Origin: Brevundimonas sp. UBA5936
GTDB taxonomy: Bacteria > Pseudomonadota > Alphaproteobacteria > Caulobacterales > Caulobacteraceae
Assembly: GCA_002430835.1 (NCBI GenBank)
Contig: DJDA01000001.1
Location: 1-61,396, forward strand
Direction: 5' to 3'
DNA: 61,396 nucleotides
A program made the position numbers and the translations under genes. Below the pieces are notes generated by a model. That model worked only from the letters and a program-made list of their open reading frames with translations, ran no database searches and was not told the DNA's origin. Positions 50,090-59,714 of the stretch are shown here, piece by piece (the first letter of the stretch is position 1; each line of letters opens with the position of its first letter).

Positions 50090-52158
50090 CAGTAGGCCAG
50101 CCGCAGGCCGACGAAGACCGAACGGCCCTCGCCGGGGAAGAAGACAGCGGTCTGTGTCGTGCGGGCGTCGGTTACAGCTGAGAACTCGCCGACGTAGCGT
50201 TTGTCGGTGAGGTTGCGCGCGTCGATGTAGACCGAGGTGTTGGCGTTGATGTTGAAACCGCCGGTCAGGCCCAGCACGGCGTAGTCCGGCGCCTTCATGG
50301 TGTTGGCGTAGTCGACATAGGGGCTGGACATCCGCCACTCGACCGAGGGGGTGACGAAGACGCCCGTCGGATGACGCCAAGTCAGCTCGGCGCGGTACTG
50401 ATGCTGCGGCACGACCGGCAGGCGGTTGTCGCCCCAGCGCGCGTCGCCGTCGAAGCGGAAGTCGCTCCAGTTATAGACTTGACGCAGCATCAGCGACCCG
50501 TCCGCCAGTTCGACCGGCAGGGTCCAGTCCAGCCCGGCCTCGATTCCCTGATGGATCGTCTTCTTGGCGTTGAAGGTGGCGGCGGGAATGTCGGGGCTGG
50601 TGATGAAGTTCAGCATCTCGCCCTCGATCCGGCTGCGATAGGCGACCAGATCCCAGGCCAGAGGGCCATGACGGCCGCGCGTGCCGATCTCGCCGGTCCA
50701 GGCGTCCTGAACCTCGACCGGGGTGAAGCCGGTCAGCGGCGCCTGCACCAGGGCGCCATAGGTCGGCGGCTCGACCGAGCGGGTCAGGTTGGCGAAGACC
50801 TGGGCGCCGTTTTTGGCTTCCCACAACAGGCCCAGACGCGGCGAGAACCACTCATAGTTCCGGCTGGCGTCATTGGCCGAGGTCATGCGGTCCAGATAGT
50901 CGCGCGTGGCGCGTCCCCATGAGCCGCCTGCGACCAGGGCCAACTGGTCGGTGACGAATAGCCGCCCCTCGGCGAAGACGTCCAAACCGGAGGCGTCCTG
51001 ACGCGCATCGGCGGTCTTGGCGCCGCGTTGGCCCGCCAAGTTCACATAACGCAGGGCCTCGACCTCTCCCTCGCGCCATGAAAAGCCGTAGAAGGCGTCG
51101 GCGCGCAGGCCGCCGATGTCGCCCGTCCAGTCGATGCGGGCGAAGGCGCCGCGCGTGGCGCTGTCCTGATCCATCACCTGGAAGATCGGGTGATACAGCG
51201 ACTTCTCCCAGCCCCAGACGGCGCCCTCGAACAGGGTGGATTCATTGAAGCGCCAGCGGGTCTGCAGCGTCAGCCGCTTGACGGTCAGGTCGCGGGCCTG
51301 ATCGCCGGACAGGGCGCTGGCGGCGGCCTTGCGCGGGGTGTTCAGCGCCTCTTCCAATGTCAGAGAGCCGGGCATGTCCTGCTTGATGTCGGCGGCCTGG
51401 GCGATCAGGCGCACCTCGCGATCCTCGCCGAAGGAGCGGCCCGCATTGACGGTCAGACGGCCTTGCGACTGCTGGCTGTGGTCGCGCCAGCCGTCGCCCT
51501 GCATGGCTGTGGCGGCGGCGTAGATATCCCAGTCGCCATAGGTCTCGGCGACGGCGCCGTGAGCGCGCACGAAGCCGTAGCTGCCGCCCTCGACCTGCAT
51601 CAGGGCGCGCTGGCGGGCTGTGCGGCCGGTCGGGGTGACGAGGTTGATCGCCCCGCCCAACTGGGCCCCGCCGAAGCGCAGGGTGTTGGCGCCCTTCCAC
51701 ACCTCGACATAGCGGGCGCTGAGGGAAGCCACGCTCTGGAAGTCGGAGAAGCCGTCGGCATCGGCGAAGGGCACGCCGTCCTGGGCGAACAGGACGCCGC
51801 GCTGGTGGAAGCCCTGGGCGATGCCCGAGCCGCGGATGGAGAGGCGGCTTTCTTCGCCGAACCGTTTTTGCGCCAGCACGCCGGGGACGTTGCGCAGGGT
51901 GTCTGCGAACCCCTGCACGAAGCGGTCGGAATAGCTTTCGGCCGACACCACGGCGACGGCGCCGGGGGTGCGGCTGAGACGGTCGCGGGCCTCGGCCACG
52001 ACGGTCGGGTCTTCGGCGTTGCGGCGGCCGGTGACGATGATGCTGTCGACGACGGTGGGGCTGTCAGCCTCCGGCAGGTCGTAGGCATGGGCGAGGGACG
52101 GCGCCAGGCAGGCGCCGATCAGCAGGGCGCACGGCGCCGCAGCGGTCTTGAGAGACAT
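50089..52158 (-). CDS. TonB-dependent receptor of the copper operon
   Basis: 689 aa. Signal peptide MSLKTAAAPCALLIGACLAP to SLAHA, then DSIIVTGRRNAEDPTVVAEA, the plug (FADTLRNVPGVLAQKRFGEE, RLSIRGSGIAQGFHQRGVLF) and a barrel ending in SVFVGLRLAY. Relatives pair with PepSY proteins. Genes on both sides are copper-linked, so copper or a copper complex is the likely cargo (inference); an iron siderophore remains possible. Confidence 0.88.
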   Translation of the reverse strand: MSLKTAAAPCALLIGACLAPSLAHAYDLPEADSPTVVDSIIVTGRRNAEDPTVVAEARDRLSRTPGAVAVVSAESYSDRFVQGFADTLRNVPGVLAQKRFGEESRLSIRGSGIAQGFHQRGVLFAQDGVPFADADGFSDFQSVASLSARYVEVWKGANTLRFGGAQLGGAINLVTPTGRTARQRALMQVEGGSYGFVRAHGAVAETYGDWDIYAAATAMQGDGWRDHSQQSQGRLTVNAGRSFGEDREVRLIAQAADIKQDMPGSLTLEEALNTPRKAAASALSGDQARDLTVKRLTLQTRWRFNESTLFEGAVWGWEKSLYHPIFQVMDQDSATRGAFARIDWTGDIGGLRADAFYGFSWREGEVEALRYVNLAGQRGAKTADARQDASGLDVFAEGRLFVTDQLALVAGGSWGRATRDYLDRMTSANDASRNYEWFSPRLGLLWEAKNGAQVFANLTRSVEPPTYGALVQAPLTGFTPVEVQDAWTGEIGTRGRHGPLAWDLVAYRSRIEGEMLNFITSPDIPAATFNAKKTIHQGIEAGLDWTLPVELADGSLMLRQVYNWSDFRFDGDARWGDNRLPVVPQHQYRAELTWRHPTGVFVTPSVEWRMSSPYVDYANTMKAPDYAVLGLTGGFNINANTSVYIDARNLTDKRYVGEFSAVTDARTTQTAVFFPGEGRSVFVGLRLAY

Positions 52159-52231
52159 GGAATTTGTATCCTGAAACAGATGTGCGGCCGCGCAGGCCTT
52201 CAGCAGGCGCGCGGCGTCGATGGGTCTGGTT

Positions 52232-52618
52232 TCAGGCGTGAGGCGGGGCGCGCGACGGCGGGCGCGGCGGAGCGCGCGCCGGGGGCGGGGGGCTGACGAT
52301 GAAGGGAGCGTAGACGACGGCCTGCGTCAGGCGCACGACCGGCGCCGGTTCCGGCGCGGCGGGCGCAGGCAGGGCCGCCAGCAGCGGCATGACGCAGGCG
52401 GCGCACTTGGCCCCCATATGCTCCTTGACCGGGCCGTCGACGCCGCCGGACTGGATGGTCTGGGGACCGTCGGCCGAGCAGATGACGATGGGGTAGCCGG
52501 GCGTGGAGGCCGCCAGCGCCGCGAACGGCATCAGGCTGCCGATCACGATGGCGAACGTCGCGGCCAGGAAGGCCAGCGAGCGCCAAGTCGACCAGTTTTC
52601 TGCCTGAGAGCGGGTCAC
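52232..52618 (-). CDS. DUF2946 domain protein, copper-operon leader
   Basis: 128 aa. After a first hydrophobic helix (SLAFLAATFAIVIGSLMPFA) comes the DUF2946 pattern: PIVICSADGPQTIQ and EHMGAKCAACVMPLLAALPA with H-x4-CxxC. A Pro/Arg-rich tail follows. These small exported proteins regularly precede TonB receptors and PCuAC genes and are tied to copper. First gene of the operon, 73 bases before the receptor start. Confidence 0.8.
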   Translation of the reverse strand: MTRSQAENWSTWRSLAFLAATFAIVIGSLMPFAALAASTPGYPIVICSADGPQTIQSGGVDGPVKEHMGAKCAACVMPLLAALPAPAAPEPAPVVRLTQAVVYAPFIVSPPPPARAPPRPPSRAPPHA

Positions 52619-52746
52619 GAGGCAGGGCTTAAACCTTCCCAGACGGGGAAGCTAGACCGGCGAGGGGCGACGCGGCGTCGCGCGCGGCCTCGACAAGATC
52701 GCCTTCGCAGTGCAGCGTGACGCTTGGACAGTCATCGAGGACACGC

Positions 52747-54156
52747 ATGATCCGCGCCATCGGACCCTTCGCTCTCGCCCTGCTTCTTGCCGCGCCTGCG
52801 GCCGCGCAACAGGTGGAGGAGGGGCCGGGCGGTCCCGATCGCGTCTCCCTGACGGTCTATAATCAGAACATCGCCCTGGTGGAGGACGTGCGGAACCTGA
52901 ACGTGCCCGCCGGGCGCTCGCGTCAGGAGTTTCCGGGCGTTTCGGCCAGCATCCGGCCCGAGACGGTGGGCCTGTCGGGGCGCGGCCTGTCGGTGGTCGA
53001 GCAGAACTTCGACTATGATCTGCTGACCCCGGGCAAGCTGATGGAAAGCGCCGTCGGCAATGAGATCGGCATCGTCCGCACCAACCCCGGATCGGGCGCG
53101 CAATCGACCGAGCGCGCGCGGGTGCTGGCGGCGAATCAGGGCGTGGTGCTGCAGATCGGCGATCGCATCGAGGTGCTGCGCGACGACGGCGTGCCGACGC
53201 GCGTCATCTTCGACCGGGTGCCGCAGAACCTGCGCCCGCGCCCGACGCTCAGCGTGACGCTGGACGCCGAGGGAGCAGGCCGCCGCGAGACGACCCTGTC
53301 CTATCTGACCAGCGGCCTGACGTGGAAGGCGGACTATGTCGCCCGTTTCGACGAGAAGGCGGGCAAGCTGGATCTGACCGGCTGGGTGACGCTGACCAAC
53401 AACTCGGGCGCGACCTTCAGCAACGCCCAGACGCGAGTGGTGGCGGGCGACGTCAATCTGATCAATCAGGGCGGCTATCCGCGCCAGCCGGTTCGCGGCG
53501 GCGGCGTGCGCGGCAACGGAACCCAGTCGGGCGGTGAGGGCGCGCTGGCCGACGTCTATGTCTATCCGCTGCCCGAGGCCGTCACGGTCGCCAACAACCA
53601 GACCAAGCAGGTCGGCCTGATCGACGCGGCGGGCGTTCCCGCGACCAAGCGCTATCTGCGGGTGGTCGACGGCTTCTACAGCGCCGAGGAGCCGATCGCG
53701 GCGGAAGTCGGCGTCATCTTCGCCAATGGATCGGGGAACGCCGCGCGCGCCCTGCCGGCGGGGGTGATCCGCGTCTATGTGAAGGATGAGGCGGGCGAGC
53801 CGCGCTTCATCGGCGAAAGCCAGGTCGACCACTCGTCCGCAGGGTCCGAGATCGTGGTGACGACGGGCGACGCCTTTGATGTGACGGTGCAGCCGCGTCT
53901 GGTGTCGTCCGAGCGGGTGTCGAAGCGCCTGGTCGACTATTTCCGCACCCGCTATGCGATGGAATACACCGTCCGCAACGCTCGGCCCGAGCCGGTAACG
54001 GTCGAGGTGCGCCAGCGCGGTCTGGGCCGCGACACCGAACTGACGGATCAGAGCATCACGGGCGAGATGCGCGACGCGCGCACCGTCGTCTGGCGCGTGC
54101 CCGTGCCCGCCAACGGCGAGACCAAGCTGACCGCGACCATCACCACGGGCGGTTGA
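52747..54156 (+). CDS. DUF4139 domain protein (first of tandem pair)
   Basis: 469 aa from the ATG at 52747 (MIRAIGPFALALLLAAPAAA, signal peptide). DUF4139 pattern: SLTVYNQNIALVEDVRNLNV, YLTSGLTWKADYVARFDEKA, GWVTLTNNSGATFSNAQTRV, VEYTVRNARPEP-type end (MEYTVRNARPEPVTVEVRQR). A beta-rich envelope protein of unknown role. Four bases separate it from its paralogue. Confidence 0.85.
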   Translation: MIRAIGPFALALLLAAPAAAQQVEEGPGGPDRVSLTVYNQNIALVEDVRNLNVPAGRSRQEFPGVSASIRPETVGLSGRGLSVVEQNFDYDLLTPGKLMESAVGNEIGIVRTNPGSGAQSTERARVLAANQGVVLQIGDRIEVLRDDGVPTRVIFDRVPQNLRPRPTLSVTLDAEGAGRRETTLSYLTSGLTWKADYVARFDEKAGKLDLTGWVTLTNNSGATFSNAQTRVVAGDVNLINQGGYPRQPVRGGGVRGNGTQSGGEGALADVYVYPLPEAVTVANNQTKQVGLIDAAGVPATKRYLRVVDGFYSAEEPIAAEVGVIFANGSGNAARALPAGVIRVYVKDEAGEPRFIGESQVDHSSAGSEIVVTTGDAFDVTVQPRLVSSERVSKRLVDYFRTRYAMEYTVRNARPEPVTVEVRQRGLGRDTELTDQSITGEMRDARTVVWRVPVPANGETKLTATITTGG

Positions 54157-54160
54157 TCTC

Positions 54161-55768
54161 ATGCGCCGCCTTCTGGCGATCACCACTGCGCTGAGCCTTT
54201 TGGGGCCCACGGCCTGGGCCCAGACGGAGAGCGTGTCCGCGCGTCCTGACGGGGCGACGGTGGTGATCTATCGCGACCGGCCGGTCGATACGGTCGCCCT
54301 GATGGAACAGTCGCGCCAGCCGTGGAGCCGGCTGGACCGTCAGGGGCTGGCCCTGATCGTCGAGACGCGCACGGTCGATCTACCGGCGGGCGAGGGGATT
54401 ATCCGTTTTCGGGGACTGGCCACCGGCGTCGTGCCGCAGAGCGCGGTGCTGGAGGGGCTGCCCGCCCATGTGGTCGAGCGCAACGCCGACTTCGACCTGC
54501 TGTCGCCCGCCAGCCTGTTGGAGAAATCCGTCGGCGAGGTGGTGCGCGTCGTCCGCACCAATCCCGCAACCGGCGAACAGGTCGAGAAGGCCGCCGTGAT
54601 ACGCGCGGGCGCCCAGGGCACGGTGCTGGAGATCGACGGCCGGTTCGAGGCGCTGGACTGTTCGGGCCAGACCGAGCGGGTCGTGTTCGATCGCGTGCCA
54701 GAGGGGCTGGGCGACCAGCCGACGCTGTCGGTGCGCACGCGGGCCGAGCGGGCGGGACGGCACACGGTGACGTTGGCCTATCTGACCACGGGGCTGCAGT
54801 GGTCGGCCGACTATGTGGCGCGGCTTAACCCGACGGACGGGACGCTGGGCCTGACCGGCTGGGTGACGCTGGCCAACTTCGGCGGCACGGGATTCCCTGA
54901 CGCCCCGGTGCAGGTGGTGGCGGGCACGCTGAGGAAGGACGCAGGCACCGTGCCGGTCGAGCCGTTGGTCCGCTATCAGCAGAACCAGTGCTGGCCGCAG
55001 GGAACGACGACGTTCGGTTCAGGGCAATTCGCGGGCTATGGCGGCGCGCCGCCTCCTCCGCCGCCGCCCGCACCGCCGAGGCCAATGGCGATGGAGGTGG
55101 CGGATGTCGTCATCACCGGCAGCCGCATGGCGCGCGCTCCGAAGCTGGCTGAACAGGGCGAACTGGGCGACTACAAGATCTACACCTTGCCTGAGCCGAC
55201 CACGGTGGCGGCGCGGCAGACCAAGCAGGTGCGCTTTCTGGAGCGCGAGGCCGTGGCCTATGAGCGGGTCTATCGCGCCGGGGTGCTGAACCCGGACGAG
55301 GAGACGCAGCCCACGGCCATCGTCATGAAGCTGCGCAACGAGGAGGGCGCCGGGCTGGGCGTGGCCCTGCCGGGCGGCTCAGTGGCGGTGATGCAGCCGG
55401 ACGGAGCGGGCGGCGTGCTGCTGGCCGGTCAGGATCGGTTCGAGGACAAGGGCGTAGGCCTGCCGCTGCGGCTGACCTTCGGCGAATCGCCGGACGTGCG
55501 GGTGCAGACGCGGCTGGTGAAGTCCGGCAGCTCGACGCGCGGCGCCGTCACGACAGAGCGCACCGAGGTCGAGACCACAGTCACCAACGCCCGCTCCGAG
55601 CCGGTGACGGTTGAACTGGTCGCCGATGCGGCCGGACAGCGCGGTTTCCGTATCCGCAGCCAGTCGGTGCGCAGTCGGGTGGACGACACCGGCTATCCGG
55701 TCTGGACGATGAGCGTGCCGGCGAACGGTGCGGCGACGCTGACGGCCGCTTGGACGACGACGGATTGA
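54161..55768 (+). CDS. DUF4139 domain protein (second of tandem pair)
   Basis: 535 aa with signal peptide (MRRLLAITTALSLLGPTAWA). It shares with its neighbour VVRVVRTNPATGEQ, YLTTGLQWSADYVARLNPTD and GWVTLANFGG. A proline run (PPPPPPAPPRP, near residue 300) and the segment ADVVITGSRMARAP are inserted before GELGDYKIYTLPEPTTV. The inserted VITGSR looks like the conserved segment behind the TonB box of receptors. The pair probably form one operon; function unknown. Confidence 0.85.
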   Translation: MRRLLAITTALSLLGPTAWAQTESVSARPDGATVVIYRDRPVDTVALMEQSRQPWSRLDRQGLALIVETRTVDLPAGEGIIRFRGLATGVVPQSAVLEGLPAHVVERNADFDLLSPASLLEKSVGEVVRVVRTNPATGEQVEKAAVIRAGAQGTVLEIDGRFEALDCSGQTERVVFDRVPEGLGDQPTLSVRTRAERAGRHTVTLAYLTTGLQWSADYVARLNPTDGTLGLTGWVTLANFGGTGFPDAPVQVVAGTLRKDAGTVPVEPLVRYQQNQCWPQGTTTFGSGQFAGYGGAPPPPPPPAPPRPMAMEVADVVITGSRMARAPKLAEQGELGDYKIYTLPEPTTVAARQTKQVRFLEREAVAYERVYRAGVLNPDEETQPTAIVMKLRNEEGAGLGVALPGGSVAVMQPDGAGGVLLAGQDRFEDKGVGLPLRLTFGESPDVRVQTRLVKSGSSTRGAVTTERTEVETTVTNARSEPVTVELVADAAGQRGFRIRSQSVRSRVDDTGYPVWTMSVPANGAATLTAAWTTTD

Positions 55769-55778
55769 GGCTGTGATT

Positions 55779-55924
55779 CTCCCTCCCCTTCATGGGGAGG
55801 GTGGCTGAGGCCGTTAGGCCGAAGTCGGGTGGGGGCGGCAAGGCTAGTCAGGCGCCGAGGGCCGATCACCAGCCCCTCCCCACCCGGTCGCTGCGCGACC
55901 ACCCTCCCCATGAAGGGGAGGGAG
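55779..55924. repeat. Inverted repeat pair (26-bp arms), intergenic
   Basis: A 26-bp unit at 55779-55804 (CTCCCTCCCCTTCATGGGGA onward) recurs exactly inverted at 55899-55924. Same design as the 15251-15397 element but a different unit sequence. It fills the gap between convergent DUF4139 and pth genes. Confidence 0.8.
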
Positions 55925-55934
55925 AGGCGTTGCG

Positions 55935-56540
55935 TTACTCCCCCTTCGCCGCCTGCCTGGGGCTGAACTTGGGAGCAGGAGCCAGGCGCATCACTTCGCC
56001 CTGATAGCGTTCGTCGTCGCCCGCCACCGCGAAGGGCAGGGCATCGGCGCAGGCCTGCAGCATGGCGTCCAGCCAAGGCTTGTCCGCCTTGTGGAAGTCG
56101 CCCAGGACGTGGTGCATGACCAGTTGCGGCTCGCCGGGGTGGCCGACGCCCATGCGGGCGCGGCGGAAGTCGGCGCCCAGGTGGCTGATCAGGCTGCGCA
56201 CGCCGTTCTGACCCGCTGCGCCGCCGCCCTTCTTCATGCGGAAGCGGCCGGGGGCCAGGTCGATCTCGTCGTGGAAGACGATGACGTGTTCGGGCTTCAC
56301 CTTGTAGAAGCGCGCCGCCTCGCCTACGGCGCGGCCGCTCTCGTTCATATAGGTCTGGGGCTTCATCAGCAGGATCTTGGTCCCCTCGATCTCGCCGTCG
56401 GCGACGATCGACTGGAACTTGGCGCGCGACGGGCCGAAGCGCCAGCGGCTGGCGATCTCGTCCACGGCCATGAAGCCGATGTTGTGGCGGTTCTTTTCGT
56501 ATTTGGGGCCGGGATTGCCCAGGCCGGCGATGATGATCAT
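55935..56540 (-). CDS. pth: Peptidyl-tRNA hydrolase
   Basis: 201 aa. MIIIAGLGNPGPKYEKNRHN carries the substrate Asn N9 and catalytic H19; YMNESGRAVGEAARFYKV and VFHDEIDLAPGRFRMKKGGG supply the other active-site residues; HLGADFRRARMGVGHP follows. It frees tRNA from stalled peptidyl-tRNA. Downstream of rplY in the same direction, the common rplY-pth order, but a terminator lies between. Confidence 0.96.
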   Translation of the reverse strand: MIIIAGLGNPGPKYEKNRHNIGFMAVDEIASRWRFGPSRAKFQSIVADGEIEGTKILLMKPQTYMNESGRAVGEAARFYKVKPEHVIVFHDEIDLAPGRFRMKKGGGAAGQNGVRSLISHLGADFRRARMGVGHPGEPQLVMHHVLGDFHKADKPWLDAMLQACADALPFAVAGDDERYQGEVMRLAPAPKFSPRQAAKGE

Positions 56541-56574
56541 GCGGTCCTCATGCCCCGTGCTTCAGACAAAGAAA

Positions 56575-56602
56575 AGCCCCGCCAGGCGAACCCGGCGGGG
56601 CT
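56575..56602 (-). terminator. Intrinsic terminator behind rplY
   Basis: Arms 56575-56583 and 56594-56602 (AGCCCCGCC/GGCGGGGCT); on the minus strand the stem is followed by TTTTCTTTG. It lies 26 bases after the rplY stop and before pth. Confidence 0.85.
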
Positions 56603-56627
56603 GTATCTTTCAGAGGAAGAAAGCCGA

Positions 56628-57242
56628 TCAGGCTTCGGCTTCAGCTTCCGCCGTGGTGTCGCCGGCGTCCGACTGAGCGGCGGCCGAGTTCTTGATCGCG
56701 GCGATCATGAAGTCGCGGTCGGTGATGGTCGCCGAGGCGCCTTCCGGCAGCTGGATGTCCGAGATGCGGATGTTCTCGCCGATCTCGCGGCCCTTCAGGT
56801 CGACGACCAGTTCAGCCGGGATACGGTCGGCGCGGACCATGATCTCGACGGTGTGACGAACCACTTCCAGCATGCCGCCCTGACGGGTGTAGGGAGCTTC
56901 GTCGGCGTTGACGAAGGCGACCGGGATTTCGATCTTGATCTCTTCCTTGGCGCCGACGCGCATCAGGTCGAAGTGCAGCGGACGGTCGGAAACCGGATCG
57001 AACTGGATGTCCTTGGCGATGACCGGCTGGGTTTCCTTGCCGTACTTCAGGGTCACCAGGTGACCGATCAGCTTGCCGGTGTACAGCGACTTGCGGAACT
57101 CGCGCTCGTTCACGGAGATGGCCACCGGGGCCTTGTCGCCGCCGTACAGCACGCCGGGGACGGCGCCTTCGCGGCGCGCGGCGCGGGCGCCGCCGGTGCC
57201 CACGTTCTCGCGGACATCAACGTTCAGAATGATCTCAGCCAT
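56628..57242 (-). CDS. rplY: 50S ribosomal protein L25/Ctc
   Basis: 204 aa from the ATG at 57242 (MAEIILNVDVRENVGTGGAR); five upstream codons are in frame but lack family match. The N-terminal 5S-rRNA-binding domain has REGAVPGVLYGGDKAPVAIS and KDIQFDPVSDRPLHFDLMRV. The C-terminal TL5 domain has IPVAFVNADEAPYTRQGGML and ends in an Ala/Glu tail. This is the long, general-stress form. Confidence 0.96.
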   Translation of the reverse strand: MAEIILNVDVRENVGTGGARAARREGAVPGVLYGGDKAPVAISVNEREFRKSLYTGKLIGHLVTLKYGKETQPVIAKDIQFDPVSDRPLHFDLMRVGAKEEIKIEIPVAFVNADEAPYTRQGGMLEVVRHTVEIMVRADRIPAELVVDLKGREIGENIRISDIQLPEGASATITDRDFMIAAIKNSAAAQSDAGDTTAEAEAEA

Positions 57243-57392
57243 CGGGCTCGCCTTCAATACAAGTAAACGCCTGCGCAGAACCGTGTCCCGCGCGGCGGGG
57301 TCATGAACCCTTCGAATTCAAGAGCGCGGGCTATTACACGGAACACGGGGCGGACGCAACCGCCCCGGCTTCGCCCGCAGTGATATTCAGCC

Positions 57393-58457
57393 CTAGCCGT
57401 TAGGAGTTGCGGCGACCGCGGACTGGTTCTGCGCCTGGGCCATCGGCGTGGGCCCGCCCGCAGGCGGCACAGCCACGGTGATGGTGGGCATCGGTCCCGT
57501 ATACTGCGAGGTGCACTGGGCCAGGTCGCGGACGACGTGACGACCGGCGCAGAAGATGTCCTCATAGTTCGGCTTGGCCGCCGCCAGGCACTGGAACAGC
57601 ATCAACTTCGACATGTTGAGGCAGAACTCATTGTTCGATTCGGTCGTCAGGGCGTCGGTGTTGGCCTTGGCGTCCTCGCCCGCCGCGCCCAGCGCCGCCA
57701 GGGCGGCGATGGCCAGGGAGTTGACAATGGCGGGGGTGAAGGGCGCGCCGCGCTGGGCGCTGGTCAGGTTCAGGCCCGAGCCGCTGTTGGCGGCGGCGAA
57801 CAGGCGGGCGCTGTCCTCGGCCGAGGGCAGGCGCGGCACGGCCGAAAGGGACTTGGCGCCTTCCAGACGACCCACGCGGTCGGCGACGGGCTGGGTGGCC
57901 CAGCGACGGCGCGGATCACGGCGTTCCTGGATGGTGTAGGCGTCCGTCTCCACCGCCTCGGCGATGGCGGTCATGGTCGCCGCGTCCTGACCCATGGTGC
58001 TGGCGATCAGGCCGGCGGCGGCTTCCGCGCCGGGCAGGGTGGCGGCGTAGGCCGGGTCGGCGACGATTCGCGACACCATCTGCTGACGCTGGGCCGGGTC
58101 GGAGGCGAACTGGCGCACGCCGGCGACGTATTCAGGGGATTGCAGGGCCAGGATGGCGCCATAGGCGATCATGCCGCGCGACAACTGGCCGGCCTCGACG
58201 GCGGCGCCCTTACGGACGGCGGCCTGAATGGATTCGGCGTCGGGGAAGCCGGCCTGGATCGACCCGACTTCGCGCACGAAGGCGACATAGACCGAAGCGG
58301 CTTCGGCCACGCTCTGGTTCAGCGCCAGGGCGGGCGGGGGCGGCGGGGGCGGCGCAGGGGGCGGCGCTTCCGGCTCAGGCGTCGAACAGCTGGCCAGGAC
58401 GGCGGCGGCGGCGACAGCGGCGACGGAGAGGCCGCGGCGCAAGAAGGCCTGGGGCAT
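57393..58457 (-). CDS. Hypothetical lipoprotein
   Basis: 354 aa. Lipobox LASC in VAAVAAAAVLASCSTPEPEA, then a proline run. The bulk is helical: ASVYVAFVREVGSIQAGFPD, RGMIAYGAILALQSPEYVAG, SRIVADPAYAATLPGAEAAA. The C-terminus has four or more cysteines (FCLNMSKLMLFQCLAAAKPN, DIFCAGRHVVRDLAQCTSQY) that could form disulfides in the periplasm. Common in Caulobacterales; function unknown. Between rplY and prs. Confidence 0.8.
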   Translation of the reverse strand: MPQAFLRRGLSVAAVAAAAVLASCSTPEPEAPPPAPPPPPPPALALNQSVAEAASVYVAFVREVGSIQAGFPDAESIQAAVRKGAAVEAGQLSRGMIAYGAILALQSPEYVAGVRQFASDPAQRQQMVSRIVADPAYAATLPGAEAAAGLIASTMGQDAATMTAIAEAVETDAYTIQERRDPRRRWATQPVADRVGRLEGAKSLSAVPRLPSAEDSARLFAAANSGSGLNLTSAQRGAPFTPAIVNSLAIAALAALGAAGEDAKANTDALTTESNNEFCLNMSKLMLFQCLAAAKPNYEDIFCAGRHVVRDLAQCTSQYTGPMPTITVAVPPAGGPTPMAQAQNQSAVAATPNG

Positions 58458-58567
58458 CGGCGGTCTTCCCTTGTTTTAAGCGATACGCACTTGGACGGGC
58501 GTCGGAGGCGCAGAGCGCCTGCCGAACTACAAGCCCTTATATCGCGGAGGGAATGGTTAGCCGAACC

Positions 58568-59503
58568 TTAATCGAACAGCTTTGAGACCGACTCTTCGTT
58601 GGCGATGCGCCGAATCGCCTCGCCCATCAGCGGAGCCACGGGCACGCGACGGATCTTCGAGCAGTTCAAAACTTCGTCAGGCTGTTCGATGGAGTCGGTG
58701 ATCACCAGCTCCTTCAGCGGGCCGTTGGCGACGCGGTCGACCGCCGGACCCGACAGGACGCCGTGGCTGATGTAGGCCGAGACCTCGGTCGCGCCGCGGT
58801 CGATCAGCGCCTTGGCCGCGTTCACCAGGGTGCCGCCCGAATCGACGATGTCGTCGAACAGGATGCAGCGGCGGCCTTCGACGTCGCCGATGATGTTCAT
58901 GACTTCGCTCTCGCCCGCCTTGGGGCGGCGCTTGTCGACGATGGCGAGGTCCGCGTTCAGGCGGCTGGCCAGCGAACGGGCGCGCACCACGCCGCCGACG
59001 TCGGGCGAGACGATCATCAGGTCGTCGCCCTTCGGATAGTGATCCTTGATGTCCTGGGCCAGGACGGGCGTCGCCACCAGATTGTCGGTCGGGATGTCGA
59101 AGAAGCCCTGAATCTGACCGGCGTGCAGGTCCATGGTCAGGACGCGGTCGGCGCCGGCGCGGGTGATCAGATTCGCCACCAGCTTGGCCGAGATCGGCGT
59201 GCGGCCGCCGGTCTTCCGATCCTGACGGGCGTAGCCGAAGTAGGGCATGACGGCCGTGATCCGCTTGGCCGAGGCGCGCACCAGCGCGTCGGTCATGATC
59301 AGCAGCTCCATCAGATTGTCGTTGGCCGGATACGAGGTCGACTGGATGATGAAGACATCCTCGCCGCGCACGTTCTCCTCGACGACGGCGAACACCTCAT
59401 TGTCCGCGAAGCGCTTCACCTGGGCCTTGGTCAGCGGCATGTCCAGGTGGGCAGCGATGGCCTGGGCCAAGCTCCGGTTCGAATTGCCAGCAAGCAGCTT
59501 CAT
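58568..59503 (-). CDS. prs: Ribose-phosphate pyrophosphokinase
   Basis: 311 aa. MKLLAGNSNRSLAQAIAAHL, ENVRGEDVFIIQSTSYPAND, YFGYARQDRKTGGRTPISAK, MDLHAGQIQGFFDIPTDNL and the PRPP loop LFDDIVDSGGTLVNAA are all in place. It makes PRPP from ribose-5-phosphate and ATP for nucleotide, His and Trp synthesis. Single gene, divergent from bamD. Confidence 0.97.
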   Translation of the reverse strand: MKLLAGNSNRSLAQAIAAHLDMPLTKAQVKRFADNEVFAVVEENVRGEDVFIIQSTSYPANDNLMELLIMTDALVRASAKRITAVMPYFGYARQDRKTGGRTPISAKLVANLITRAGADRVLTMDLHAGQIQGFFDIPTDNLVATPVLAQDIKDHYPKGDDLMIVSPDVGGVVRARSLASRLNADLAIVDKRRPKAGESEVMNIIGDVEGRRCILFDDIVDSGGTLVNAAKALIDRGATEVSAYISHGVLSGPAVDRVANGPLKELVITDSIEQPDEVLNCSKIRRVPVAPLMGEAIRRIANEESVSKLFD

Positions 59504-59714
59504 TGACCGGTCATCCTTTCGCCGTCATCGCTCCGCCAATAGTCGCGAATGCGTTTCTGGACGCGCTCTCTAGGCGGCGAACGGTGCGGCGTCCAGCCGT
59601 GTTCCGGACGTATCTTCGATTTCAGCCGATTGGCTTGGGCGCGGGCGCTGTTATAGAGGACGCATCCTGCTAACGAGGGCGCGTGTCGCGTGTCCGCGTC
59701 CCGAAGGCATCTTG

